From Enterovibrio norvegicus_B (GTDB taxonomy: Bacteria; Pseudomonadota; Gammaproteobacteria; Enterobacterales; Vibrionaceae), in assembly GCF_002876705.1 (NCBI RefSeq), contig NZ_MDAG01000014.1:195264-259263 (forward strand): 64,000 nucleotides of DNA, given 5' to 3'. The translations under genes and the position numbers were made by a program. Below the pieces are notes generated by a model, which worked only from the letters and a program-made list of their open reading frames with translations, made no database searches and was not told where the DNA came from. Position 1 is the first letter of the stretch. Every line of letters begins with the position of its first letter. This document shows, piece by piece, positions 1 through 7,789 of this stretch.

Positions 1-678
1 ACTCACCAAGTCGTTGAAACAATCCGTGAGGCGACCGAGCTCGTCATTGTGATAAATCGGGATCGTGTGACCATGAATACCCAACCGGATCATGTTCGAC
101 ATTGAACGGTGAAGAGAAGCCAGTGGGTAAGAGACAATACGGTGCAATAACTGCGCGAACATCCAAGAAAACAGAGACAACAGTACCGTTCCAAGAGCAA
201 GGAACAAGATCAGTCTATTTCGTTCATTCACGATGGCGCTGCGTGACATAAACAAATCGATGTGACCAAGCACATCCGTTCCCAATGAAATGGAACGCGA
301 GACTTTGGTGAATGGGGTTTTCGAGCATATGATCCCTGCGCCCATGGTGAAGCAATCATCAGGTAGACGCATCAAGTTCACGAATTCGGAGCCATCAACA
401 CGGGTTACGCGGGCTGCCATCAAATCAGGATCATAACCCAAGGCTGCGAGCTGTTCTCTACCCGTTGCCCTGTCTTCAAACGCCAGTGCCGCCGTTAAGT
501 TGCTTGCGGCACCATTTGCCATGATTTCTGTTCGACTCAGTAAGCTTTGATCGAGGTTCTTACTCACAATGTGCGTCACTGCAAGCCCAACAACGGCAAT
601 GCCAAGCGTAAGCAAGAGCCAGATCGGCATGATAAGTTTTACGCGAAGAGGAAGGCTGTTAATCCAGCGACGATTCAT
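1..678 (-). CDS. CHASE8/HAMP membrane sensor, probable YfiN-like diguanylate cyclase (partial)
   Basis: The reading frame is open from an ATG at 678 to the window edge, giving 226 residues without a stop. I see a membrane segment at about residues 14-36 (VKLIMPIWLLLTLGIAVV), a periplasmic stretch at about 40-145 that resembles CHASE8 (AALAFEDRATGREQLAAL), a second membrane segment near 150-175, and the start of a HAMP domain (NDELGRLTDCFNDL). The catalytic part lies outside the window. YfiN-type diguanylate cyclases have CHASE8-HAMP-GGDEF and are held in check by periplasmic YfiR. The gene directly upstream encodes a YfiR protein and overlaps this one by ATGA, so a YfiN-like role is likely. 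The GGDEF domain itself is inferred, not seen. Confidence 0.72.
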   Translation of the reverse strand, partial: MNRRWINSLPLRVKLIMPIWLLLTLGIAVVGLAVTHIVSKNLDQSLLSRTEIMANGAASNLTAALAFEDRATGREQLAALGYDPDLMAARVTRVDGSEFVNLMRLPDDCFTMGAGIICSKTPFTKVSRSISLGTDVLGHIDLFMSRSAIVNERNRLILFLALGTVLLSLFSWMFAQLLHRIVSYPLASLHRSMSNMIRLGIHGHTIPIYHNDELGRLTDCFNDLVS

Positions 679-1241
679 ATTTCCTCCTCCCCGTCTATAA
701 CGGCGATGGATAGTAGCTGCGAGCGCAAAGTAAAGGGCATACCCTGAATATTCTTTCTATTAATGAGTAATTTGACGCGGTTGTTCACTTTAATAAACGA
801 AATCATGCCACCCGCCTTAGAGAACCGTTTACCTTCACCCACAATCAACGCATCGGGATATTGATTATGCAGTGTGCGTATGTGTTCTTCGGCACGTTCG
901 GGGGTGTAAATGATTTGGCAAGGTTCCTGAGAAGAACCACTGACTTTTATGTTGTGATATTGCACTTGCTCAGGTTTTGAGTTTGCAATGTCTTGAAGTC
1001 GACGGCTGACACTGCTGTCGCCATAAACACAGAAATCATACCGACCGTCTGCTGGCTGCATGTCTCGCCAATTCACCAAGAACGCAAAACGGTACAAATA
1101 CACCGCCTTTAAATCTTCATCTTGGAAATCGTTACTTCGAACAGGCAAGCACACAGACAACAACGCAAGCATCACCAGTCCAAGAATGAACTGGTGAAAG
1201 CGCGTTGAATCTTGTCTGTGACGTAAACGCTGCCTTGTCAT
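675..1241 (-). CDS. YfiR family periplasmic protein (DUF4154)
   Basis: This is a small exported protein with an N-terminal hydrophobic segment (FILGLVMLALLSVCLPV) followed by the YfiR/DUF4154 fold. Recognisable parts are KAVYLYRFAFLVNW near the mature N-terminus, YDFCVYGD, ALIVGEG and ISFIKVNNRVKLLINRKN. In Pseudomonas, YfiR binds and represses the diguanylate cyclase YfiN in the periplasm. Here it sits between a TonB-dependent receptor and a CHASE8/HAMP sensor, so it probably relays an envelope or ligand signal to that sensor. I chose the ATG at 1241, just after the receptor stop codon. A TTG at 1268 would add nine residues and overlap the receptor gene. Neither start has a strong ribosome binding site, as expected for translational coupling. 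Confidence 0.8.
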   Translation of the reverse strand: MTRQRLRHRQDSTRFHQFILGLVMLALLSVCLPVRSNDFQDEDLKAVYLYRFAFLVNWRDMQPADGRYDFCVYGDSSVSRRLQDIANSKPEQVQYHNIKVSGSSQEPCQIIYTPERAEEHIRTLHNQYPDALIVGEGKRFSKAGGMISFIKVNNRVKLLINRKNIQGMPFTLRSQLLSIAVIDGEEEI

Positions 1242-1248
1242 CGAATAA

Positions 1249-3423
1249 TCAGTACCACTGCCAATCAAGTTCTAGCCAGTATTGCGTGCCATTATCAAAG
1301 CCGCCCACGGAATCAGGAAACTCGTTCACTTGGTCATTCAACAGGTTTTCAACCGTCAAAGTGAACAGAGGGGCACGTGGCGAATATTGCCACCCTAAAA
1401 TCAGATCCCACGTTACCACTTCAGGCCATTCATATTGCTCTTTTGTTGGGATGGCATCGTCAGGATGAGATCCCGATACATAGTGAACCACATTGCTCAC
1501 CCAAAACGCTGGTGTAACGTCCCACATCACTTGTGCACCCGCTAGATGCATCGGTTCATTCTCATATGAGCGCAGCGGCACTTCGGTCGTTCCGCATATA
1601 CTTCCTTCGCATTTCGCTTCGATTTGTTTGTAGGCGTAACTGGCATTCACTTGAAGCTGAGAATTGATTGACCACTTCATGCTTAACTCTCCGCCGTAGG
1701 TTGTCGCCGAAAGCGGCGTGATCAATTGATAGCTGTAAACATCAACAACGGTGCCCGCAGTGCCAGGGGATGAGTTTTCACCAAAGAGATAACGATCAGC
1801 ACTGAGCAACTGATAAGCAGGAATACCATCTTCTTCGCTGTAAAACAGATTGGCATCAAACTGAATGCGCCTGTCATCCCAGAAGCGATAGCCAATCTCG
1901 AAGGTATCAATTTGAGGGACAGGGATATCTTCGTTACCGAGGTATCTGATGCTTTGCAGATAATCATAATTTTCTGGCAGGCATTGAACGGGTTGCGTTG
2001 CCGTACAAAACATCACATCACTGCCATAGATGTTTTGATGGAAATCTGTAGAACGATCTAAGCGCGACGGTGTGATCACGGCACGCCCCCAACCAGCCCA
2101 TAGGCGCTGATTTTCACCCAAATCCTGCATCACACGAATTTGTGGCTGCGCGAAGGTGTCTTCAACCAAATTGAAGTACTGCCAACGGTTCCCCACCATC
2201 AATTCTGTGGTGTCAGTAAGGGGATAGGAGTAGTTGAGATAAACCGCCACGCTTTGGTTCGTGAAATCCGGCTCATCCGTCACTCGCGCATAAGGCAGGG
2301 TATAAGACGACTTCGTATCATAGGTGTCGAAGTGCTCGTCAATCAATCGGTAGTTCAAGCCGAGTGTCAGGCTTCCTCCAAGCACATTCTGATCGGTATA
2401 CCGCGTTTCAGAATCAAATCGCGTAAACGATGCATTGCGGTCAGAGCCATCACTGCTGCTATAGGTCAGCCAAAATTGCTGCTCCCACTGACGCTGGTCG
2501 TCCACTTCTTGAAGCCATTTCAAGCCTGCAAAATACTCTTCCGCTAAAAGCTCGGTGTCAAAGGCACTGAAATCTGGCCCATCATGCCCTGGGTTGAGGA
2601 AATGAGGCTCGTAATATCCCCATTGATAGTCTTCACGAGAACGAATGCCGCCAAGCTGCACGGAGACAGTGCGGTCGAGGCGTTGGTAATCACTTCTTAG
2701 CCCGAAACGTTCAGTATACACCTTGTATTCTTGAAGCGGTTTTACGCGCTCCTCATCACTCGTCCATGGTTTGTGTTGAACAAACTCGACGTACCCACTT
2801 AAATGCAGATTTTCGCTGATCTGACCGCCGTGATGAAGCTGGTACTCTTGATATTCATAATTCCCGACGGACACTGCGACGTGACGGCGTAACGCATCTT
2901 CTGCATCCAACGTGATGATATTGATGACGGCATGCACGGCGTTGCCACCCCAAATGGTGCCAACTGGCCCCATTACCACTTCAATTCTGTCGATATTATC
3001 AAGGCTGACAGGAATGAGATCCCAATCCACCCCAGAGAACATACCATTGAAAACACTTCGACCATCCACCATCACCAACATGGAATTACTCAAGGCTTCA
3101 TTGGTGGTTCGGGCTGAAATCCCCCAGTCGTAGTTGGAGAATTTTGCGACATGCAGGCCTGGGGCAAGCACCAATGCATCCGCAACTGAGCGAACACCTG
3201 AGCGTTTGATTTCTTTGGCGGTAATGACATGCACAGCGGCGGGTGTGTCTGCCAAGCTGAGGGCAGTACGCGTGGCGGAAACAACTTTGGTTTCGGAAAG
3301 AGATTCAAGCGACATATTAAGCAATTCATCGAGTTCTGACTCGGCGAACGCAGACGTGGAGACATTGGTACTCAATCCTGCGATAAGGATTGCTAGAGAG
3401 GCTATACGCATATTTTTATCCAT
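1249..3423 (-). CDS. TonB-dependent outer-membrane receptor
   Basis: The protein has 724 residues, a normal length for this family. It has a signal peptide (MRIASLAILIAGLSTNV...FAES), then a plug domain at about 45-165 with the usual motifs VVSATRT, SVADALVLAPGLHV, MLVMVDGRSVF, IDRIEVVMGPVGTIWGGNAVHAVINII. A long beta-barrel region ends in an aromatic residue (LDWQWY). It would import a siderophore, cobalamin or another large ligand using TonB energy; the ligand cannot be read from sequence. It is first in an operon with YfiR and a CHASE8/HAMP sensor, so it may act as the signal-input arm of a cyclic-di-GMP circuit. A 34-bp palindrome-like motif lies 210-244 bp upstream. I see no clear Fur box. 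Confidence 0.9.
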   Translation of the reverse strand: MDKNMRIASLAILIAGLSTNVSTSAFAESELDELLNMSLESLSETKVVSATRTALSLADTPAAVHVITAKEIKRSGVRSVADALVLAPGLHVAKFSNYDWGISARTTNEALSNSMLVMVDGRSVFNGMFSGVDWDLIPVSLDNIDRIEVVMGPVGTIWGGNAVHAVINIITLDAEDALRRHVAVSVGNYEYQEYQLHHGGQISENLHLSGYVEFVQHKPWTSDEERVKPLQEYKVYTERFGLRSDYQRLDRTVSVQLGGIRSREDYQWGYYEPHFLNPGHDGPDFSAFDTELLAEEYFAGLKWLQEVDDQRQWEQQFWLTYSSSDGSDRNASFTRFDSETRYTDQNVLGGSLTLGLNYRLIDEHFDTYDTKSSYTLPYARVTDEPDFTNQSVAVYLNYSYPLTDTTELMVGNRWQYFNLVEDTFAQPQIRVMQDLGENQRLWAGWGRAVITPSRLDRSTDFHQNIYGSDVMFCTATQPVQCLPENYDYLQSIRYLGNEDIPVPQIDTFEIGYRFWDDRRIQFDANLFYSEEDGIPAYQLLSADRYLFGENSSPGTAGTVVDVYSYQLITPLSATTYGGELSMKWSINSQLQVNASYAYKQIEAKCEGSICGTTEVPLRSYENEPMHLAGAQVMWDVTPAFWVSNVVHYVSGSHPDDAIPTKEQYEWPEVVTWDLILGWQYSPRAPLFTLTVENLLNDQVNEFPDSVGGFDNGTQYWLELDWQWY

Positions 3424-3818
3424 GAGCGCAACGTTTCTCCACGCTTACACGGAAGTGTAAAACTGGACGTCCTTGCTCAACTGCTTCTTGTTATGACACG
3501 TATTATCTAAATCGATGTTTTTACAGTCGATTTAATACATTTTTTTGCCATTATAAGAATGAAACTTTGTCGTGCACACGGATATATTGTGGTTTATGGC
3601 CGTCTCTGCGATATCCCTCACTCAGCGCCATAAAAATGACTTAAATGTGTATATTTAAACGACATTTTGCCAATCTTTCGTCGCAAAAACACAAAACAAA
3701 TACCACCAAACAACAATATCAGGTTGAGATTATTCAAAAGTAAGTCAATGCCATTAGCGTAATGAGGGGGCAAGCTTATCTGAAGGGAATGAATGGTCGT
3801 TTTCCATTGTCAATTTCG
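3424..3818. other. Intergenic region upstream of the TonB receptor gene
   Basis: This 395-bp AT-rich stretch separates the start of the TonB receptor gene from the end of the Nudix gene. It should hold the receptor promoter. Apart from the 34-bp motif at 3634-3667 I recognise no gene, terminator or known riboswitch. Short ORFs here overlap the Nudix gene antisense and look spurious. Confidence 0.5.
3634..3667. promoter_or_regulatory. 34-bp palindrome-like operator candidate (copy 1)
   Basis: The motif begins AAATGA, ends CATTT and contains ATATTTAAACG in its right half. A closely similar 34-bp motif lies at 25538-25571. Both stand 210-270 bp upstream of a minus-strand gene for an exported protein. 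The outer arms are complementary. The binding protein is unknown. Confidence 0.4.
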
Positions 3819-4352
3819 CTACACCAACCCCTTCAATTTGGCCAAGCCATAAGCAGATATTGTCACACAGTCTTTGATGTCGTTATCAATGATCATGCGT
3901 TCAAATTCATCCACAGGAAAAGCGCGTGTGATCAAATCTTCTTCTTCACTGTCGAGTTGGTTTTCTTTTTGCGTCAGGGATGTCGCGAGATAAACATGGC
4001 AGGTTTGGTTAAGAAAGCCGTACGCGATGAACTGAGCACCTAAGTAAGTCATGGATGCCGCGTCTAATCCGGTCTCTTCTCGCAGCTCCCCTTTTGCTAG
4101 ATCAAGATGGTCAGCATCAGGCGACGACTCCCACGCCCCTTGGGGTATTTCCCAGCAACGCTCTTGCACCGTATAGCGATATTGTTGAACCAGATGAATG
4201 AAGCCGTTGTCGATGGCGATGATCGCTGCACAATCTGGCTTGTCGACTACCCCATAGATGCCTTCTGCTCCACTGGGTCGAAGAACTCTATCTTCTCTCA
4301 CGCTCATCCACTTGTTTTGGTAAACAATTTTACTGTCGAGTTGCTTTATCAC
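3819..4352 (-). CDS. Nudix hydrolase
   Basis: A 177-residue protein of the Nudix superfamily, which hydrolyses nucleoside diphosphates linked to another group. The Nudix box is visible as EIPQGAWE followed by LAKGELREETGLDA, supplying the glutamates that bind metal. It differs from the classical spacing by two extra residues, and the usual arginine before EL is glycine; I recall the same AKGEL form in related gammaproteobacterial proteins. I chose the GTG at 4352 because AAAGGG lies seven bases before it and the protein then begins VIKQLDSKIVYQNKW. A longer frame to 4472 adds a cysteine-rich stretch without family likeness. The substrate is unknown. It follows the ECF sigma group on the same strand with a gap of about 140 bp. 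Confidence 0.85.
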   Translation of the reverse strand: MIKQLDSKIVYQNKWMSVREDRVLRPSGAEGIYGVVDKPDCAAIIAIDNGFIHLVQQYRYTVQERCWEIPQGAWESSPDADHLDLAKGELREETGLDAASMTYLGAQFIAYGFLNQTCHVYLATSLTQKENQLDSEEEDLITRAFPVDEFERMIIDNDIKDCVTISAYGLAKLKGLV

Positions 4353-4493
4353 GGTGCATCCCTTTTTTGCTCTCTCGCACACCCTATTCAGACAAGTCAT
4401 AGGCGAAAGAATGATATCGAATACAACGCAATATACCCGCATGTCCCCAGTTGGAAAAGTACAAAAACACACGGCATTACATACCGATTGACG

Positions 4494-5081
4494 TTATTTG
4501 GCGAGGCCCATCAACAAACCGTTTTCTTCCCACAGCGACACACTCACGCCATCCACATCCATCACCATGTCATCAACATGGGCTTCCACACCCCGCGGCA
4601 ATTTGGCTTGATAGAAAGTGTAGACACGATCGGTATCCAAATCTTTCACATGAAGCTGCGCGGCAATTTTTCCGTCAATGCTGCAATAACGCCCACCGAG
4701 TAAGACCCATTTTTCAACGGGAAGCTGCGACGGCATGACCACTGAAAAATCTAAGCGATTGAGATAAGTATCAATGTCGGCAAACGAATCACTCAGAATC
4801 TCCATCTGCATTTGGCTATTGTGGTTATAAGCAATCTCCGCCGAAATGGCGCCGTAATCATGCCTATCACCCCACAGTGTCCACACACTCACCGCCAGCA
4901 TTAACATTGCTGCCAGTGCCATGCCCGTTCGATGTGCCTGTGATCTCGGCGCTGATTGTTTTTTTGTTACCTTTTCCTGCAGTTCATTTAAGGCGTTCAC
5001 TTGCGTTACTGATAGGGATTTTGCGTCATAGTGCTTAGTAAGTTGCGACTTTAACGGATCCTGGTTTTTTGAATACGTCAT
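4494..5081 (-). CDS. Putative anti-sigma factor, single-pass membrane protein
   Basis: The 195-residue protein starts two bases after the stop of the ECF sigma gene, so the two are almost certainly translated together. Residues 1-50 are hydrophilic and cytoplasmic (DPLKSQLTKHYDAKSLSVTQ), a single membrane helix spans about 52-70 (GMALAAMLMLAVSVWTLW), and the remainder would be periplasmic. This topology and position fit an anti-sigma factor that holds the neighbouring sigma factor at the membrane. I see no zinc-binding HxxxCxxC motif, so it is not a ZAS-type anti-sigma. The periplasmic part has one cysteine (GGRYCSIDGK). The function is inferred from position and topology. Confidence 0.6.
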   Translation of the reverse strand: MTYSKNQDPLKSQLTKHYDAKSLSVTQVNALNELQEKVTKKQSAPRSQAHRTGMALAAMLMLAVSVWTLWGDRHDYGAISAEIAYNHNSQMQMEILSDSFADIDTYLNRLDFSVVMPSQLPVEKWVLLGGRYCSIDGKIAAQLHVKDLDTDRVYTFYQAKLPRGVEAHVDDMVMDVDGVSVSLWEENGLLMGLAK

Positions 5082-5083
5082 GG

Positions 5084-5599
5084 CTACGACACCTGCTTTA
5101 ACATGTGGCCAAAATCATCCACCAAGCGGGCTTTCATTCGACACAAACGCGAAAGCAATGTTCCTCTTGGAATGTTCGTTAAGGTGGCAATCTCTTGAAT
5201 ACTGAACCCTTCTACCGCCCATAAATACAGCAACTCACGCTCCTTCGCTGAAATACTGGCAAGCAAAATATCAACGTGTTGTTCGTCAATCGTCATTTGT
5301 TCGAGTTCATTGAATGCAAGGCCATCATTTTCCTCATCATCCATCAGATCTGCCGACGTGATCAATTCAAGCTGATTACGTCGGCAGTGATCCACAAACT
5401 CATTGCGGATCACACGCAGCATATAGGCTTTGTTGTGCATGGTTTCATCTTCGCTCTTGAGCATTTTTTCGCAGCAGCTTTGCACCAAATCATAAGCTTG
5501 CGATTCGTGGTGGCACAAAGACAGCGAATAGCGAAAAAGCTGATTGAGCAAATCTTCTGTAAAGATGACCTTTCGACGTTTTCTGAAAAAATTTAACAT
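5084..5599 (-). CDS. ECF-type RNA polymerase sigma factor
   Basis: A 171-residue sigma-70 family protein of the extracytoplasmic-function group. Region 2 is seen at about residues 15-70 (QAYDLVQSCCEKML, YMLRVIRNEFVDHCRR) and region 4 at about 115-160 (ISAKERELLYLWAVEGFSIQEIA, then IPRGTLLSRLCRMKARL, the helix-turn-helix). I chose the ATG at 5599 because AGAAGGA stands eight bases before it; the longer frame to 5698 has an arginine-rich extension unlike the family. It is followed at once by a membrane protein gene that probably encodes its anti-sigma factor, and preceded by a DoxX gene. The target promoters and the signal are unknown. Confidence 0.88.
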   Translation of the reverse strand: MLNFFRKRRKVIFTEDLLNQLFRYSLSLCHHESQAYDLVQSCCEKMLKSEDETMHNKAYMLRVIRNEFVDHCRRNQLELITSADLMDDEENDGLAFNELEQMTIDEQHVDILLASISAKERELLYLWAVEGFSIQEIATLTNIPRGTLLSRLCRMKARLVDDFGHMLKQVS

Positions 5600-5742
5600 G
5601 GCGTGTGTCCTTCTCATCAGCGAAGCCGTAAAACGAATACGGAGAAACCTAAATCGCCTTCGCCAATGAAAAGGAAACGTCCCTCTCTGGAAATACATTC
5701 ATGCAGGTGGCACGCTTTCAGGCACCACCTTACGAGTTTTCA

Positions 5743-6672
5743 TTACGGCTTGGATTGGTGCCCAACTGCGGAAGGAGACGTTTGAATACCCAAGGTTTCC
5801 TTCGTTCTTCGCACACAATCTGACAAGGTAAAGCGCGCACCGCCGCCCAGCCTCATTAACACAAGACCCGCAGCCGCCAGTGCAAATTCCCGTTTCACAC
5901 CATTTAGGTTCGCAATCACCCCTTTATCGAGGTTAAGTTTTTGTAACATGTACCATGCCATGACCAAGACCACCGCGCCTGCCGCAGCCTTTAGCGACGT
6001 GCCTTGACCAAAGATCAGCACCAAGCCAATCAACGCCAAAATGATTTGATACGTCACGAAAGATGGAATTTTTGCGTAAGCCCCGAAGAAGCCACCAATG
6101 ATAAACGTCACCCCAAGTGAAAAACGAAGCAGCAATCCAAGAACATCCCAATTTGGCGCTGCGTTCGCGTCACCTACACCTTGACCTCGACGCTGATCAA
6201 GGCTTCTCGCCCCTGCCCCAAGATTGAACAACACAAACATCATGCCGGATAAGGTGATATCGCGAATTTGCACAAACATCGCAGGTGACGTGTAGGTTTT
6301 CACGCCCACGGACGCACCGGGCACGGTATCGACGGGCAAAGAGAACACAAAGGTCCATAACAACAAGCCGTAAAATAGCGCTAATGGCCTCACCATAAAC
6401 CCCGCAATCAGGGCGATGCCTGAAACCAACTCAAACGTTGAAAGTGACGTTAAAAAGAACCAAGGCGAGAGCACACCATTACTAAAGAGAAAGTCTTGAA
6501 ACAATTCATTGATATAGCCCGTCGTCCCCATGTAGTTAGCAACCATGGCAGCTTGCTTAGAACTTGAAAGAAGCAGGCTCAGTTTCGAAAGGCCACCAAT
6601 CACAAACACCAACCCGAGTCCGATACGTAATGCGAGGGCGGCGTTTGCATAACGCGTACTGTCTTTGTTCAT
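5743..6672 (-). CDS. DoxX family membrane protein with two DoxX halves
   Basis: A 309-residue integral membrane protein. The first half begins YANAALALRIGLGLVFVIGGLSKL and the second NWDVLGLLLRFSLGVTFIIGGFFG, so the four-helix DoxX unit is present twice, unlike the common ~150-residue members. DoxX proteins are membrane proteins linked to redox or sulfur stress; the exact chemistry of this subtype is not known to me. The ATG at 6672 has AGGAT nearby upstream, and the longer frame to 6714 lacks support. The gene lies 143 bp upstream of the ECF sigma gene on the same strand and may be in its regulon or operon. Confidence 0.78.
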   Translation of the reverse strand: MNKDSTRYANAALALRIGLGLVFVIGGLSKLSLLLSSSKQAAMVANYMGTTGYINELFQDFLFSNGVLSPWFFLTSLSTFELVSGIALIAGFMVRPLALFYGLLLWTFVFSLPVDTVPGASVGVKTYTSPAMFVQIRDITLSGMMFVLFNLGAGARSLDQRRGQGVGDANAAPNWDVLGLLLRFSLGVTFIIGGFFGAYAKIPSFVTYQIILALIGLVLIFGQGTSLKAAAGAVVLVMAWYMLQKLNLDKGVIANLNGVKREFALAAAGLVLMRLGGGARFTLSDCVRRTKETLGIQTSPSAVGHQSKP

Positions 6673-6949
6673 AGGAGATCCTGTGTGAATGAATAAGGCG
6701 CATGTAAAACACAATGCTTTCCTTCACTAACGAATCAGTCGCAATTTTGATTGCATTGTTGTTCAAGAAATTTTTCAGCGGCCCTTTTTCCAAGATATCT
6801 CAGGCACGTATTTAGGCCATGAATACGTGATAAATGCCTCGTAGAACGCCTTCACCGGTGGTTCTTTCGCCATCTCAACGTCCAACATCTTGCCAAAATT
6901 TAGAATCGTGATATTTTCTTGCCAAATTTTCTCAATTGGAAAAATGACC

Positions 6950-7516
6950 ATGCCAAAGGCAAGTGAAATTAAAAAGAACGCAGTTATCGAACATGGCGGC
7001 AAAGTGCTGGCGGTTAAAGACATTGCAAAGCTGACTCCAGCTGGCCGTGCAGGCACTAGCCTGTACAGAATGCGTCTTTACGATGTAGCAACTGGCGCAA
7101 AATATGATGAAAGCTTCAAAGCGGATGACATGCTTCCACTGGCTGACTTCAGCCGTCACGCTGCGGATTTCTCTTACATCGATGGTGACGAGTACATCTT
7201 CATGGATAGCGAAGATTACACGCCGTACCACTTCAACAAAGAAACCATTGCAGAAGAAATCCTGTTCATTACTGAAGAAACCAAAGGTATTCAGGTTCTA
7301 ACAGTGAGCGGTCGCCCTGTAGCAATCGAACTGCCATCAACCGTTGATATGGTTATTACTGACACGTCTCCTTCTATCAAAGGCGCATCAGCAAGTGCTC
7401 GTACTAAACCAGCTACCGTTTCTACTGGCCTGACTGTTCAAGTGCCTGAGTACATCGGTAATGGAGACAAAATCCGCATCAACACCGTTGAACACAAATT
7501 CATGAGCCGCGCATAA
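6950..7516 (+). CDS. efpL: Elongation factor P-like protein EfpL (YeiP)
   Basis: The 188-residue protein matches E. coli YeiP/EfpL along its length: MPKASEIKKN, VKDIAKLTPAGRAGTSLYRMR, FSYIDGDEYIFMDSEDYTPY, IKGASASARTKPATVSTGL, VQVPEYIGNGDKIRI. It has the three EF-P domains and the EfpL-type arginine at residue 33 at the tip of an extended domain I loop, where classical EF-P carries a modified lysine. EfpL helps ribosomes through proline-containing stall motifs. The start was set by homology. An in-frame ATG two codons earlier (6944) cannot be ruled out. It is monocistronic and ends at a strong terminator. Confidence 0.95.
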   Translation: MPKASEIKKNAVIEHGGKVLAVKDIAKLTPAGRAGTSLYRMRLYDVATGAKYDESFKADDMLPLADFSRHAADFSYIDGDEYIFMDSEDYTPYHFNKETIAEEILFITEETKGIQVLTVSGRPVAIELPSTVDMVITDTSPSIKGASASARTKPATVSTGLTVQVPEYIGNGDKIRINTVEHKFMSRA

Positions 7517-7542
7517 TTTCACGCCGAACTCGTTCAACGCAC

Positions 7543-7574
7543 AAGCCTCGATAGCGATATCGGGGCTTTTTTTG
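7543..7574 (+). terminator. Rho-independent terminator of efpL
   Basis: The hairpin arms AAGCCTCGATA and TATCGGGGC surround a short loop and are followed by a run of seven T. It lies 26 bp after the efpL stop codon. Confidence 0.88.
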
Positions 7575-7789
7575 TTGCTCCACTCGAAGACAAAAAATAT
7601 TCGCAATCAGGAAACACGAATAGCTATCGACCAAATAGATACAAACGCAGTAGAATCCGCGCCCGGCTAAGGATGTCCCTATCGCACTGTTACCGCATAC
7701 GTCAGTTGTTTGCGCACCAACACGATAAGCGTCCTTAATATTACAAACACTAAGCGAACCACTTAAGTTCGTTCCCGCGAGTTTTCACA

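Noticed and set aside
1722..3365. Several ORFs inside the TonB receptor gene on both strands
   Set aside because: They are shadows of the receptor frame.
5600..5742. Hairpin AGGTGG/CCACCT between the DoxX and sigma genes as a terminator
   Set aside because: No T-run and several G-U pairs; too weak to separate the genes with confidence.
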